DNA of 9,499 bases, taken from DATADF01 sp046263155 (GTDB taxonomy: Bacteria > Actinomycetota > CADDZG01 > WHSQ01). The position numbers were made by a program, and so were the translations under genes. The stretch is taken from positions 1 through 9,499 of the forward strand of contig JBHELF010000053.1 in assembly GCA_046263155.1 (NCBI GenBank), given 5' to 3'. Shown here piece after piece: positions 1 through 6,274 of this stretch. The notes under the pieces are model-generated. The model made no database searches, was not told the DNA's origin, and worked only from the letters and a program-made list of their open reading frames with translations. How positions within the stretch are numbered: position 1 is the stretch's first letter; every line of letters starts with the position of its first letter.

Positions 1-1458
1 GCGCCGACGATCATCGCCCTAGAGACGGATTCCGCGTGGGCGGTGATCGTCGTCGTGTCGTTGGTGACGCTTCCCATGGTGTTGCTGCTTCGCAAGCTAA
101 TCGACCGTCCCGGCGGAGTGACCTCCGGTCTCCTGCTGAGCGTGCCGCTGGTGCTCCCCCTGGCGGCCGCCTTCGCCTTCCAGCACGCGGTGCTTCCGGA
201 GATCGCGATTCTGAGGCCCGCCGGACCCGCGCTACTCGATCGTTCCCAGGAGCTATTGCAATTGCTGTTGGTGGCAGACGACCGCGTGCGGGTCGTGATG
301 CCGTACGCGCTTTCGGGTTCGGCGGGCAACTGGCTCCTGGTGATCGGACTGCTGACGAGCTCGTTCATGTTGCTTCGACGCGCCGCCGGCCGTGTCGCGC
401 TGGCTCGTCTGAAGCGGCGCTGCGTCCCAGTCGAAGACCGAGAGCTGCTCGGATGCGTTCGCCGACTGTCGTTCGTAGCCGATCTTCACCGGGTGCCGGA
501 GGTTCTCTTCATGCCGGACGGTGTGCCCGGCGCTTTCGCTACCGGAGGCCGCAAGGCGCGCATTCTTCTCTCGCGCGATGTCGTTGAGGAGCTGGACGAC
601 GACGAGTTCGAGGCCGTTCTCGCTCACGAGATCGCGCACATCAAGGCGCGCGATGTGCAGTTGGTATTCGCGGCGGGGGTGTTCAGGGACATGGTTGCCT
701 GGAACCCCATCGCGCACCTGGCCTACCGACGCCTTGTCTGGGATCGGGAACTCGAGGCGGATCGCCGCACGGCCGCGATGACGGGCCGGCCCCTTGCAGT
801 TGCCTCGGGCCTACTGAAGCTTTCAACGACGTCGCGAACCGCCCGCCTCGCCCCGCGCCCGGCATTGGGCTTCTCCAAGCGAGGCTCGTTGACCCGTCGT
901 GTCCGGCAGCTACTCGCGATCGCCGACGGCCGGCGGCGACTCGTGTCCCCTCGGCGCGCGCCCTATTTCGTGGCCGCGCTCGTGACGGCAGGCCTCGGTC
1001 TGCATGCGGGATCGGTGCTCGCCGACGAGGACCGCTCCGCTCTTGCCCTTGTCTGGGGGACGCCGCGCGCTGAGAGCGCAACTCTGTGGTCCCGGGCCCG
1101 CCCGGCGGCCCGGACGGGCAAGCAGGACAGCGCGATCCCACGGGGCCCCGGGAAGGTCGGATCCATGCGGAAGGCCGTGCGGGTTAAGGCTGGAGAGAAC
1201 CCGTCGGGTCGCCCGCCCGAGTTCTCGCGCGGGCCGTTGGGGCTGGGCGTGGGCGTGCATGAGAAGGATTTCGATCGCTGGGTCGAGGCCATTGAGCAGT
1301 GGGCTCGCCGCCACGGCGTTTCGGGGGGGACCCTCCGTGAGCTGAGAGTGTCCTGGCGGGCGGTGCCCCTATTGACCGACTCCGCGGGACTCCCCTTCGG
1401 GGTCTACCGCATCGAGAGCCAGTGGCTCGCAAAACTGGGTCGCGGGCCGCAAAAGTAG
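1..1458 (+). CDS. M56 (BlaR1/MecR1-type) membrane zinc metallopeptidase, 5' partial
   Basis: The frame is open to the first base of the window, so the true start is upstream; an internal GTG at 43 would give 471 residues (numbering used here). Zinc-protease signature HEIAH is at residues 195-199 (bases 625-639), and RELEAD at 235-240 supplies the likely third zinc ligand, Glu236. Hydrophobic segments lie near residues 1-17, 28-48, 96-112 and 308-327. The protease domain therefore sits between the third and fourth segments, as in BlaR1, where that loop is cytoplasmic and cleaves the BlaI repressor. The 144-residue tail after the last segment is rich in Arg, Pro and Gly, ends in a more ordered region (about 398-465), and shows no recognisable penicillin-binding domain. 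Its ligand is unknown. A BlaI-like partner, if present, would be upstream and out of view. A looser M48-like assignment is possible, but the topology favours M56. Confidence 0.85.
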   Translation, partial: APTIIALETDSAWAVIVVVSLVTLPMVLLLRKLIDRPGGVTSGLLLSVPLVLPLAAAFAFQHAVLPEIAILRPAGPALLDRSQELLQLLLVADDRVRVVMPYALSGSAGNWLLVIGLLTSSFMLLRRAAGRVALARLKRRCVPVEDRELLGCVRRLSFVADLHRVPEVLFMPDGVPGAFATGGRKARILLSRDVVEELDDDEFEAVLAHEIAHIKARDVQLVFAAGVFRDMVAWNPIAHLAYRRLVWDRELEADRRTAAMTGRPLAVASGLLKLSTTSRTARLAPRPALGFSKRGSLTRRVRQLLAIADGRRRLVSPRRAPYFVAALVTAGLGLHAGSVLADEDRSALALVWGTPRAESATLWSRARPAARTGKQDSAIPRGPGKVGSMRKAVRVKAGENPSGRPPEFSRGPLGLGVGVHEKDFDRWVEAIEQWARRHGVSGGTLRELRVSWRAVPLLTDSAGLPFGVYRIESQWLAKLGRGPQK

Positions 1459-1460
1459 CC

Positions 1461-1490
1461 CTGATCGAGCCCCTACTACAGTGGTAGCAT
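1461..1490 (+). promoter_or_regulatory. Candidate promoter with BlaI/MecI-like operator ahead of the importer operon
   Basis: A possible -10 element TAGCAT (1485-1490) lies 18 bases after a weak -35-like CTGATC (1461-1466), which would put transcription start near 1497 and leave a leader of about 43 bases. Overlapping the spacer and the -10 is the dyad CTAC-N4-GTAG (1476-1487), inside TACTACAGTGGTAGCA (1474-1489). BlaI/MecI repressors bind dyads built on TACA/TGTA; this site has an intact TACA and a one-mismatch opposite arm. The location between an M56 peptidase gene and the operon makes a BlaI-type site plausible. The promoter elements are weak matches and the operator assignment is inference. 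Confidence 0.4.
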
Positions 1491-1527
1491 CCGGCTCAAG
1501 ATGGGGCCGCGCACAGGCCCAATTTAC

Positions 1528-1537
1528 AGGGGAGGGG
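1528..1537 (+). promoter_or_regulatory. Strong purine-rich ribosome binding site for binding protein 1
   Basis: The run AGGGGAGGGG lies just before the ATG at 1540 and selects that codon over the in-frame ATG at 1501, which has no comparable site. Starting at 1540 also gives a normal lipoprotein signal peptide at the very N-terminus. A short GC hairpin (GGGCC 1504-1508 with GGCCC 1516-1520) sits immediately upstream of the site. Confidence 0.7.
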
Positions 1538-1539
1538 CA

Positions 1540-3174
1540 ATGAAGCTCAGCAGACACCCGCGGGTGCTTCTGTCGCTGCTCGTCGTTTTCGCTTTGGCGC
1601 TAACTGCATGTGGAGCCGGTGGTGAGGACACTGATGACGGCGCCGGCCAGGTAGATACCGGCGAACAAGGCGGAAGCTTTTCTATCGCTATTTGCGAGCC
1701 TCAGTTCCTGTTGCCGGGCAGTTCACAAGAGACGTGCGGCTCGCAGGTCCTCAAGGCCCTGTTCACTCCGCTCGTCGACTACGACCCGGACACGGCCGAG
1801 CCGTTCAACGTGATGGCCGAGTCCATCGAGAGTGACGATCAAAAGGTGTGGACGGTCACGATCAAAGACGGTTGGACGTTCCACAATGGGGAGCCCGTAA
1901 CCGCGGAATCCTTCGTCGACGCGTGGAACTGGGCCTCTTATGCTCCGAACAAGCAACTGAACAGCTACTTTTTCGCCAACGTCGAGGGCTACGACGATCT
2001 CAACCCCGCTGAGGGCAAGCCCAAGACTGAGGAGATGAGTGGACTCAAGGTCATTGATGAGACGACCTTCGAAGTTACGCTGAGCGACGAGTTCAGCCAG
2101 TTCCCTCTGACGGTGGGCTACGGCGCCTTCTATCCGTTGCCGCAGGCGTTCTACGACGACCCGGATGCATTCAACCAGGCACCTATCGGTAACGGGCCCT
2201 ACCAGATGGACGGCAAGTGGAAGCACGACCAGTTCGTGAAGGTCAAGCGCTATGAGGATTATGCCGGAACGCCCGGCAATGCCGACGCGATCGAGTTCCG
2301 GATCTATGCCGACGTGAACACCGAATACACGGACCTTCTTGCCGGCGAGGTCGACATCATCGACCGTCTCCCGACGGAGGTGCTTGCACAGGCGCCACAA
2401 GAACTTGGAGATCGCTACGTGGAAAAGGAGAGCTCGTACTTTGGTTATCTGGGCTTTCCGCTCTACCAGGAGCCCTGGGACAAGCTAGAGCTCCGTCAAG
2501 CCGTTTCGATGGCCATCGACCGCGAGGCGATCACCAACGCGATCTTCCAAGGGGCCTATTCGCCGGCTGGGTCGATCATCTCGCCTGTCGTTCCGGGGTT
2601 CCGCGATGATGTCTGCGGCGAGATCTGCCAGTTCAATCCCGATAAGGCCAAGGAGCTGTGGGACGCAAATGGTGGTCCGGATGAGATCACTCTCTGGTTC
2701 AACAATGACGGGGGTCACGAGGAGTGGATGGAGGCCCTCGGCAACCAGCTTCGCAAAAACCTAGATATCACCTACAAGTTCGAGAGCCTCGCCTTCGAGG
2801 AGTATCTGACCAAGCAGGACAACCACGAGTTGACCGGCCCTTACCGCTCCGCGTGGGTCTTCGATTACCCAAGCCCGCAGAACTATCTTGAGCCGATCTT
2901 TGCGGGTAGTGGGTCATCTCAGGAGTTCGGGTACGAAGACGTGCCCGGGTCAAAGATCGTCGACGACTTCATCGCCCAGGGCAATGCCGCCGATTCGCTC
3001 GACGAGGCGATCGAGTTCTACCACCAGGCCGAGGACCAGATCCTTCAGGACTTGCCCGCTACTCCACTGTGGTTCGGAGTGACGCTGAGGGGCTATGGGG
3101 AACGCGTCGACAATGTGATCACGGATGTGTTTAGTTTCGTCCGTGTGGCCGAGGTGGTCGTCACCGACAAGTAA
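1540..3174 (+). CDS. Peptide ABC transporter substrate-binding lipoprotein (SBP_bac_5, OppA/DppA type), binding protein 1
   Basis: Extracytoplasmic receptor of 544 residues that would capture peptides and hand them to the permeases encoded downstream. It has a basic n-region, a hydrophobic core (9-22) and lipobox LTAC with Cys24 as the lipidated residue, followed by an acidic Gly/Asp-rich linker to about residue 44. Family landmarks are LFTPLVDYDP (74-83), the WTVTIKDGWTFHNGEPVTA region (104-122), PIGNGPY (215-221) and LRQAVSMAIDRE (318-329). Asp442 in VFDYPSPQNYL matches the OppA/DppA position where an Asp pairs with the peptide's free amino group, which favours peptide ligands. Cys52/Cys66 and Cys359/Cys363 could form disulfides. 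It is the first gene of the operon and is separated from the permease gene by 72 bases with a stem-loop. Exact ligand length and specificity cannot be read from sequence. Confidence 0.93.
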   Translation: MKLSRHPRVLLSLLVVFALALTACGAGGEDTDDGAGQVDTGEQGGSFSIAICEPQFLLPGSSQETCGSQVLKALFTPLVDYDPDTAEPFNVMAESIESDDQKVWTVTIKDGWTFHNGEPVTAESFVDAWNWASYAPNKQLNSYFFANVEGYDDLNPAEGKPKTEEMSGLKVIDETTFEVTLSDEFSQFPLTVGYGAFYPLPQAFYDDPDAFNQAPIGNGPYQMDGKWKHDQFVKVKRYEDYAGTPGNADAIEFRIYADVNTEYTDLLAGEVDIIDRLPTEVLAQAPQELGDRYVEKESSYFGYLGFPLYQEPWDKLELRQAVSMAIDREAITNAIFQGAYSPAGSIISPVVPGFRDDVCGEICQFNPDKAKELWDANGGPDEITLWFNNDGGHEEWMEALGNQLRKNLDITYKFESLAFEEYLTKQDNHELTGPYRSAWVFDYPSPQNYLEPIFAGSGSSQEFGYEDVPGSKIVDDFIAQGNAADSLDEAIEFYHQAEDQILQDLPATPLWFGVTLRGYGERVDNVITDVFSFVRVAEVVVTDK

Positions 3175-3190
3175 AGGAGTTCGCGCTAGC

Positions 3191-3218
3191 ATGTGAGGGA
3201 GCGGTCTGTTATGTGAGG
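3191..3218 (+). repeat. Short direct repeat ATGTGAGG (two copies)
   Basis: Identical 8-mers ATGTGAGG occur at 3191-3198 and 3211-3218. The first runs into the left arm of the stem-loop and the second abuts its right arm. This may be chance or a remnant of local duplication; no function is known. Confidence 0.4.
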
Positions 3219-3232
3219 CCGCTCCCTTCTTT
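3196..3232 (+). terminator. Stem-loop after binding protein 1, probable attenuator or 3'-end stabiliser
   Basis: AGGGAGCGG (3196-3204) pairs perfectly with CCGCTCCCT (3219-3227) around a 14-base loop. A G-T pair can extend the base, and the stem is followed by the broken T-rich run TCTTT (3228-3232). It sits 21 bases after the stop codon and just before the ribosome site of the permease gene (GGAGG, 3236-3240). In importer operons such intercistronic stems commonly raise binding-protein levels relative to the membrane parts, by partial termination or by protecting the upstream mRNA from decay. The weak T tract suggests leaky termination rather than a true operon end. Confidence 0.6.
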
Positions 3233-3246
3233 AGTGGAGGACTTGA

Positions 3247-4170
3247 GTGGGCCGGTTTCTGATCAGGCGCCTGCTGCAGCTCGTTCCTGTCTTCTTCGGC
3301 GCCACATTTCTTATCTTCATAATGGTCTTTGCCCTTCCCGGCGATCCAATCCGAGCCCTCGGCGGGCAACGCCCCTTGCCACCCGCGGTGCAGAGAGAGT
3401 TCAGAGAAGACTTCCACCTCGACGAGCCTCTGATGGTGCAGTACGGCAAGTATGTCGCCGGGCTCGCCCAGGGTGACTTCGGCAAGACGTTCAATGGCGA
3501 GGAAGTTCTTACGATCATGAAAGAGAAGTTTCCCATCACCGCGCGCTTGGCAATGATCGCCTTTCTGTTCGAGGCGATTCTGGGCATCCTCGCGGGAATC
3601 CTGGCCGGACTGAGGCGAGGCTCCTTCATAGACAACTTGGTGCTCGTCTCGACCATCACGGTGGTCTCTGTCCCGATCTTCGTGCTGGGCTTTTTGGCTC
3701 AGCTGCTGTTGGGCGTGAAGTACGACATCTTTCCAATCGCCGGCCTGCAGCACGGATGGTTCAGCTACGCATTACCTGGGATGGTCTTGGGGTCCCTGTC
3801 GCTCTGCTACATAGCGCGTCTGCTGCGCACTTCGCTCGGCGAAAATCTAAGGGCGGACTACGTCAAGACGGCAATTGCCAAGGGCCTTTCCCGGGTGCGA
3901 GTCGTGGGCCGCCACACATTGCGTAATTCGCTGATACCGGTGGTGACCTTTCTTGCGATCGACCTGGGAGCACTTATGGCGGGGGCGATAGTCACCGAGG
4001 GCATCTTCAACATCCCCGGAATCGGTCGTGAGGTTTTTCTGGCCGTGCGCTCCCAGAATGGCCCGCTCGTGGTCGGGATCGTGACTGCGGGTGTCCTCAT
4101 CTACATGTTCGCCAACCTGTTAGTCGATCTGCTATATGCAGTCCTGGATCCGCGGATCCGCTATGAGTAA
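3247..4170 (+). CDS. dppB: Peptide ABC transporter permease, DppB/OppB type
   Basis: Inner-membrane subunit of 307 residues, one of the two permeases forming the translocation path. The GTG start is supported by GGAGG at 3236-3240, six bases upstream, and gives the typical N-terminus FLIRRLLQLVPV. The LPGDP motif is at 30-34. Six hydrophobic spans fall near residues 10-30, 100-121, 132-155, 173-193, 233-250 and 272-296. The cytoplasmic EAA-type coupling loop, which docks on the ATPases, is at about 205-231 (YVKTAIAKGLSR through NSLIP). The C-terminus LDPRIRY is characteristic of this family. Length is normal for OppB (about 306). The stop codon overlaps the next gene's start within ATGAGTAA. 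Whether the system should be called Dpp or Opp cannot be decided here. Confidence 0.94.
   Translation: MGRFLIRRLLQLVPVFFGATFLIFIMVFALPGDPIRALGGQRPLPPAVQREFREDFHLDEPLMVQYGKYVAGLAQGDFGKTFNGEEVLTIMKEKFPITARLAMIAFLFEAILGILAGILAGLRRGSFIDNLVLVSTITVVSVPIFVLGFLAQLLLGVKYDIFPIAGLQHGWFSYALPGMVLGSLSLCYIARLLRTSLGENLRADYVKTAIAKGLSRVRVVGRHTLRNSLIPVVTFLAIDLGALMAGAIVTEGIFNIPGIGREVFLAVRSQNGPLVVGIVTAGVLIYMFANLLVDLLYAVLDPRIRYE
4146..4159. repeat. 14-bp perfect palindrome at the dppB/dppC junction
   Basis: GGATCCGCGGATCC reads identically on both strands. It could fold as GGATC/GATCC around CGCG. It lies inside the codons for the conserved DppB ending DPRIR and ends three bases before the dppC ATG at 4163, where a ribosome site would be expected. 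Coding constraint may explain it fully. Confidence 0.5.
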
Positions 4171-5209
4171 GCGAGCGCGACGCGCACGGGAGGCGACCGC
4201 ACCCACACCACTCCCCGACGATGAGGCCCTAAGGGAGGGCGTCGAGCTCGCGGGGATCGAGGCTCCGCAACCTGAGTCGATCCAGGTCGGGCCGACGCTC
4301 GGAGGGGCCGACCCCAGCGCAGCCGGGGCTCAGGTAACGGCGGCCGCCGGCGATGCTCCATTGCGACAAGCCAGTCTCTGGGGTGACGCCTGGAGACAGC
4401 TACGACGCAATCCGCTGTTCATTATCCCGGCCGTACTCCTGGTGATCTATAGCCTGATGGCGTTCTGGCCGACCCTCTTTGCCAACGGCGATCCGCGCAA
4501 TTGTGATCTCTCGAACTCGATCCTTCCTCCGAGTCGAGCGCACCTATTTGGGTTCGACGTTCAAGGATGCGACTACTACACGCGCGTGATCTACGGGACG
4601 CATGTCTCGTTGACCATTGGCTTGCTCACCGTGCTGTTTGCCACGACGATCGGCATCACGCTCGGATCCATCTCAGGGTTCTACGGCGGCAAGATAGACG
4701 CCGTCATCGCCAGAATCGCGGACATCTGGTTCGCCATCCCGATCACGTTGGGCGGAATCATCATTCTCAACTTCTTAGGCGACCGCGGTCTCTTCCAGGT
4801 CAGCCTGGCCCTGATGATCCTTACGTGGCCCACGATGATGCGCCTCATGCGCTCCTCCGTGCTCAGCGTGAAGGAAATGGACTATGTCCAGGCCGCTCGC
4901 GCTCTGGGTGCAAGCGACTTCAGAATCCTGCGAACTCACATACTTCCGAATGGAATCGCGCCGGTAATCGTCTATGCGACCATCACCGTAGGTATTGTCA
5001 TCGCCGTCGAAGCCACGCTGTCGTTCTTGGGGGTCGGATTGCAGCTGCCATCGATATCGTGGGGTCTAATGATCAGCAGCGCCCAAGCACGCATACTTGC
5101 GAGTCCTCATCTCCTCTTCTTCCCAGCGATCTTTTTGGTGATCTTGGTCTTTACGTTCATTCTTCTGGGTGACGCGCTGCGGGACGCCCTCGACCCTCGG
5201 CTGCACTGA
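4163..5209 (+). CDS. dppC: Peptide ABC transporter permease, DppC/OppC type, with long N-terminal extension
   Basis: Second permease of 348 residues. The ATG at 4163 overlaps the dppB stop by 8 bases (ATGAGTAA), pointing to translational coupling; the only upstream purine run is a weak GGA. Residues 1-80 form a polar extension rich in Ala, Pro, Glu and Gly with a basic start (SKRARRARE). The conserved family beginning WRQLRRNPL follows at 77-85. Hydrophobic spans lie near 84-106, 149-172, 183-205, 211-228, 266-288 and 317-337. The EAA loop is YVQAARALGASDFRILRTHI through LP (241-262). Extracytoplasmic Cys114 and Cys136 flank the HLFGFDVQGCDYYTR segment and may form a disulfide. The C-terminus DALRDALDPR is typical. 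An upstream in-frame ATG at 4136 would extend the overlap and is less likely. Confidence 0.93.
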   Translation: MSKRARRAREATAPTPLPDDEALREGVELAGIEAPQPESIQVGPTLGGADPSAAGAQVTAAAGDAPLRQASLWGDAWRQLRRNPLFIIPAVLLVIYSLMAFWPTLFANGDPRNCDLSNSILPPSRAHLFGFDVQGCDYYTRVIYGTHVSLTIGLLTVLFATTIGITLGSISGFYGGKIDAVIARIADIWFAIPITLGGIIILNFLGDRGLFQVSLALMILTWPTMMRLMRSSVLSVKEMDYVQAARALGASDFRILRTHILPNGIAPVIVYATITVGIVIAVEATLSFLGVGLQLPSISWGLMISSAQARILASPHLLFFPAIFLVILVFTFILLGDALRDALDPRLH

Positions 5210-5221
5210 GTGAGTACTTAA

Positions 5222-6274
5222 GTGGGGATTAAGGAAGTGCCCACGCGCCCGACCGATGTCGCACCCCGGGAGCCTCACCGCGGCCGGCTTCTCGAGGTCG
5301 AGGATCTTCACGTCGAGTTTCGGACTGCATATGGAGTCGTGAACGCGGTTAATGGAATCTCCTACACGCTGGATGCCGGCGAGACTCTCGCGATCCTGGG
5401 TGAGTCGGGTTCGGGAAAAAGCGTCAGCGCTCAGACCGTGATGGGTTTGATCGAGTCCCCTCCCGGATTCATTACGCGCGGAGCCATTCGCTTTCGCGAG
5501 GTGGATCTACTCACGATCGAGGAGTCGGAGAGACGTACGGTCCGTGGGCAGAAGATAGCGATGATCTTCCAGGATGCTCTGACGTCCCTGAACCCCGTTT
5601 TCTCGGTCGGCTATCAGATCGCCGAGATGTTCATGGTCCACCGCGACATGCCGAAGCGCGACGCGAAGAAGAAAGCGGTCGAGCTTATGGAGCGAGTCGG
5701 CATTCCCTCCGCCGGCGAGAGGGTCAACGACTACCCGCACCAGTTCTCTGGAGGCATGCGCCAGCGCGTGATGATCGCGATGGCACTATCGCTCGATCCC
5801 GACATTCTGATCGCGGATGAGCCCACCACTGCTCTGGACGTGACGGTGCAGGCGCAGATCATGGAACTTCTGGACGCGCTGCAAAGCGATACGGGCATGG
5901 GCCTCATCCTCATCACCCATGACCTGGGCGTCGTTGCCGACGTCGCCGACCGGGTCGTCGTCATGTACGCCGGCAAGATCGTGGAGACCGGTTCCGTCTT
6001 CGACGTCTACGGCAATCCCGCGCACCCCTATTCCGAAGGGTTGATGCAGTCGATTCCCAGGCTCGACCAAAAAGGCGTCGAGCTGAATCCGATCAAAGGG
6101 TCTCCACCCAACCTGATGCGGATTCCCTCCGGCTGCCCCTTCCACCCGCGTTGTCCCTATCGCCAGGACATCTGCGTGACCGATGAACCGCCTCTGTACG
6201 AGGTGACGAAGGACAGACGCAGTGCTTGTCACTTCTGGCAGGACGTGATCGAGGGGACGGCGCGGCGAGCATGA
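5222..6274 (+). CDS. dppD: Peptide ABC transporter ATPase, DppD/OppD type
   Basis: Cytoplasmic ATPase of up to 350 residues, partner of the downstream DppF-like subunit. Walker A is GESGSGKS (60-67), the Q-loop Gln is 117, the signature is FSGGMRQR (175-182), Walker B is ILIADEP (195-201) and the H-loop His is 233. The oligopeptide-transporter C-terminal domain carries Cys305, Cys311, Cys318 and Cys336. Cysteines in this region of M. tuberculosis DppD have been reported to hold a [4Fe-4S] cluster, so one is plausible here. The start is uncertain: GTG at 5222 lies in ACTTAAGTGGG, a context like that of the dppB start, but GTG at 5237 (345 residues) is also possible. The gap to dppC is 12 bases, and the stop overlaps the next start as ATGA. 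Confidence 0.94.
   Translation: MGIKEVPTRPTDVAPREPHRGRLLEVEDLHVEFRTAYGVVNAVNGISYTLDAGETLAILGESGSGKSVSAQTVMGLIESPPGFITRGAIRFREVDLLTIEESERRTVRGQKIAMIFQDALTSLNPVFSVGYQIAEMFMVHRDMPKRDAKKKAVELMERVGIPSAGERVNDYPHQFSGGMRQRVMIAMALSLDPDILIADEPTTALDVTVQAQIMELLDALQSDTGMGLILITHDLGVVADVADRVVVMYAGKIVETGSVFDVYGNPAHPYSEGLMQSIPRLDQKGVELNPIKGSPPNLMRIPSGCPFHPRCPYRQDICVTDEPPLYEVTKDRRSACHFWQDVIEGTARRA

Noticed and set aside
36..587. 183-codon open frame on the + strand inside the M56 gene
   Set aside because: It is Arg/Ala/Ser-rich shadow coding; the other frame carries the HEIAH zinc site and membrane segments.
1392..1402. CCCCTTCGGGG hairpin as a terminator of the M56 gene
   Set aside because: It lies inside the coding region, the stem is very short and no T run follows.
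1501..1539. Upstream ATG at 1501 as the start of binding protein 1
   Set aside because: It lacks a ribosome site and would bury the lipoprotein signal behind 13 extra residues; ATG 1540 has a strong site.
1723..2400. 225-codon open frame on the - strand opposite binding protein 1
   Set aside because: Its product has no recognisable motif and mirrors the well-supported + strand lipoprotein gene.
4136..4162. ATG at 4136 as the start of dppC
   Set aside because: It would overlap dppB by 35 bases; the ATGAGTAA junction at 4163 is a common coupled arrangement and gives a sensible basic N-terminus.
4567..5172. 201-codon open frame on the + strand inside dppC
   Set aside because: The product is His/Arg-rich with no family features; the dppC frame has the EAA loop and membrane spans over the same bases.
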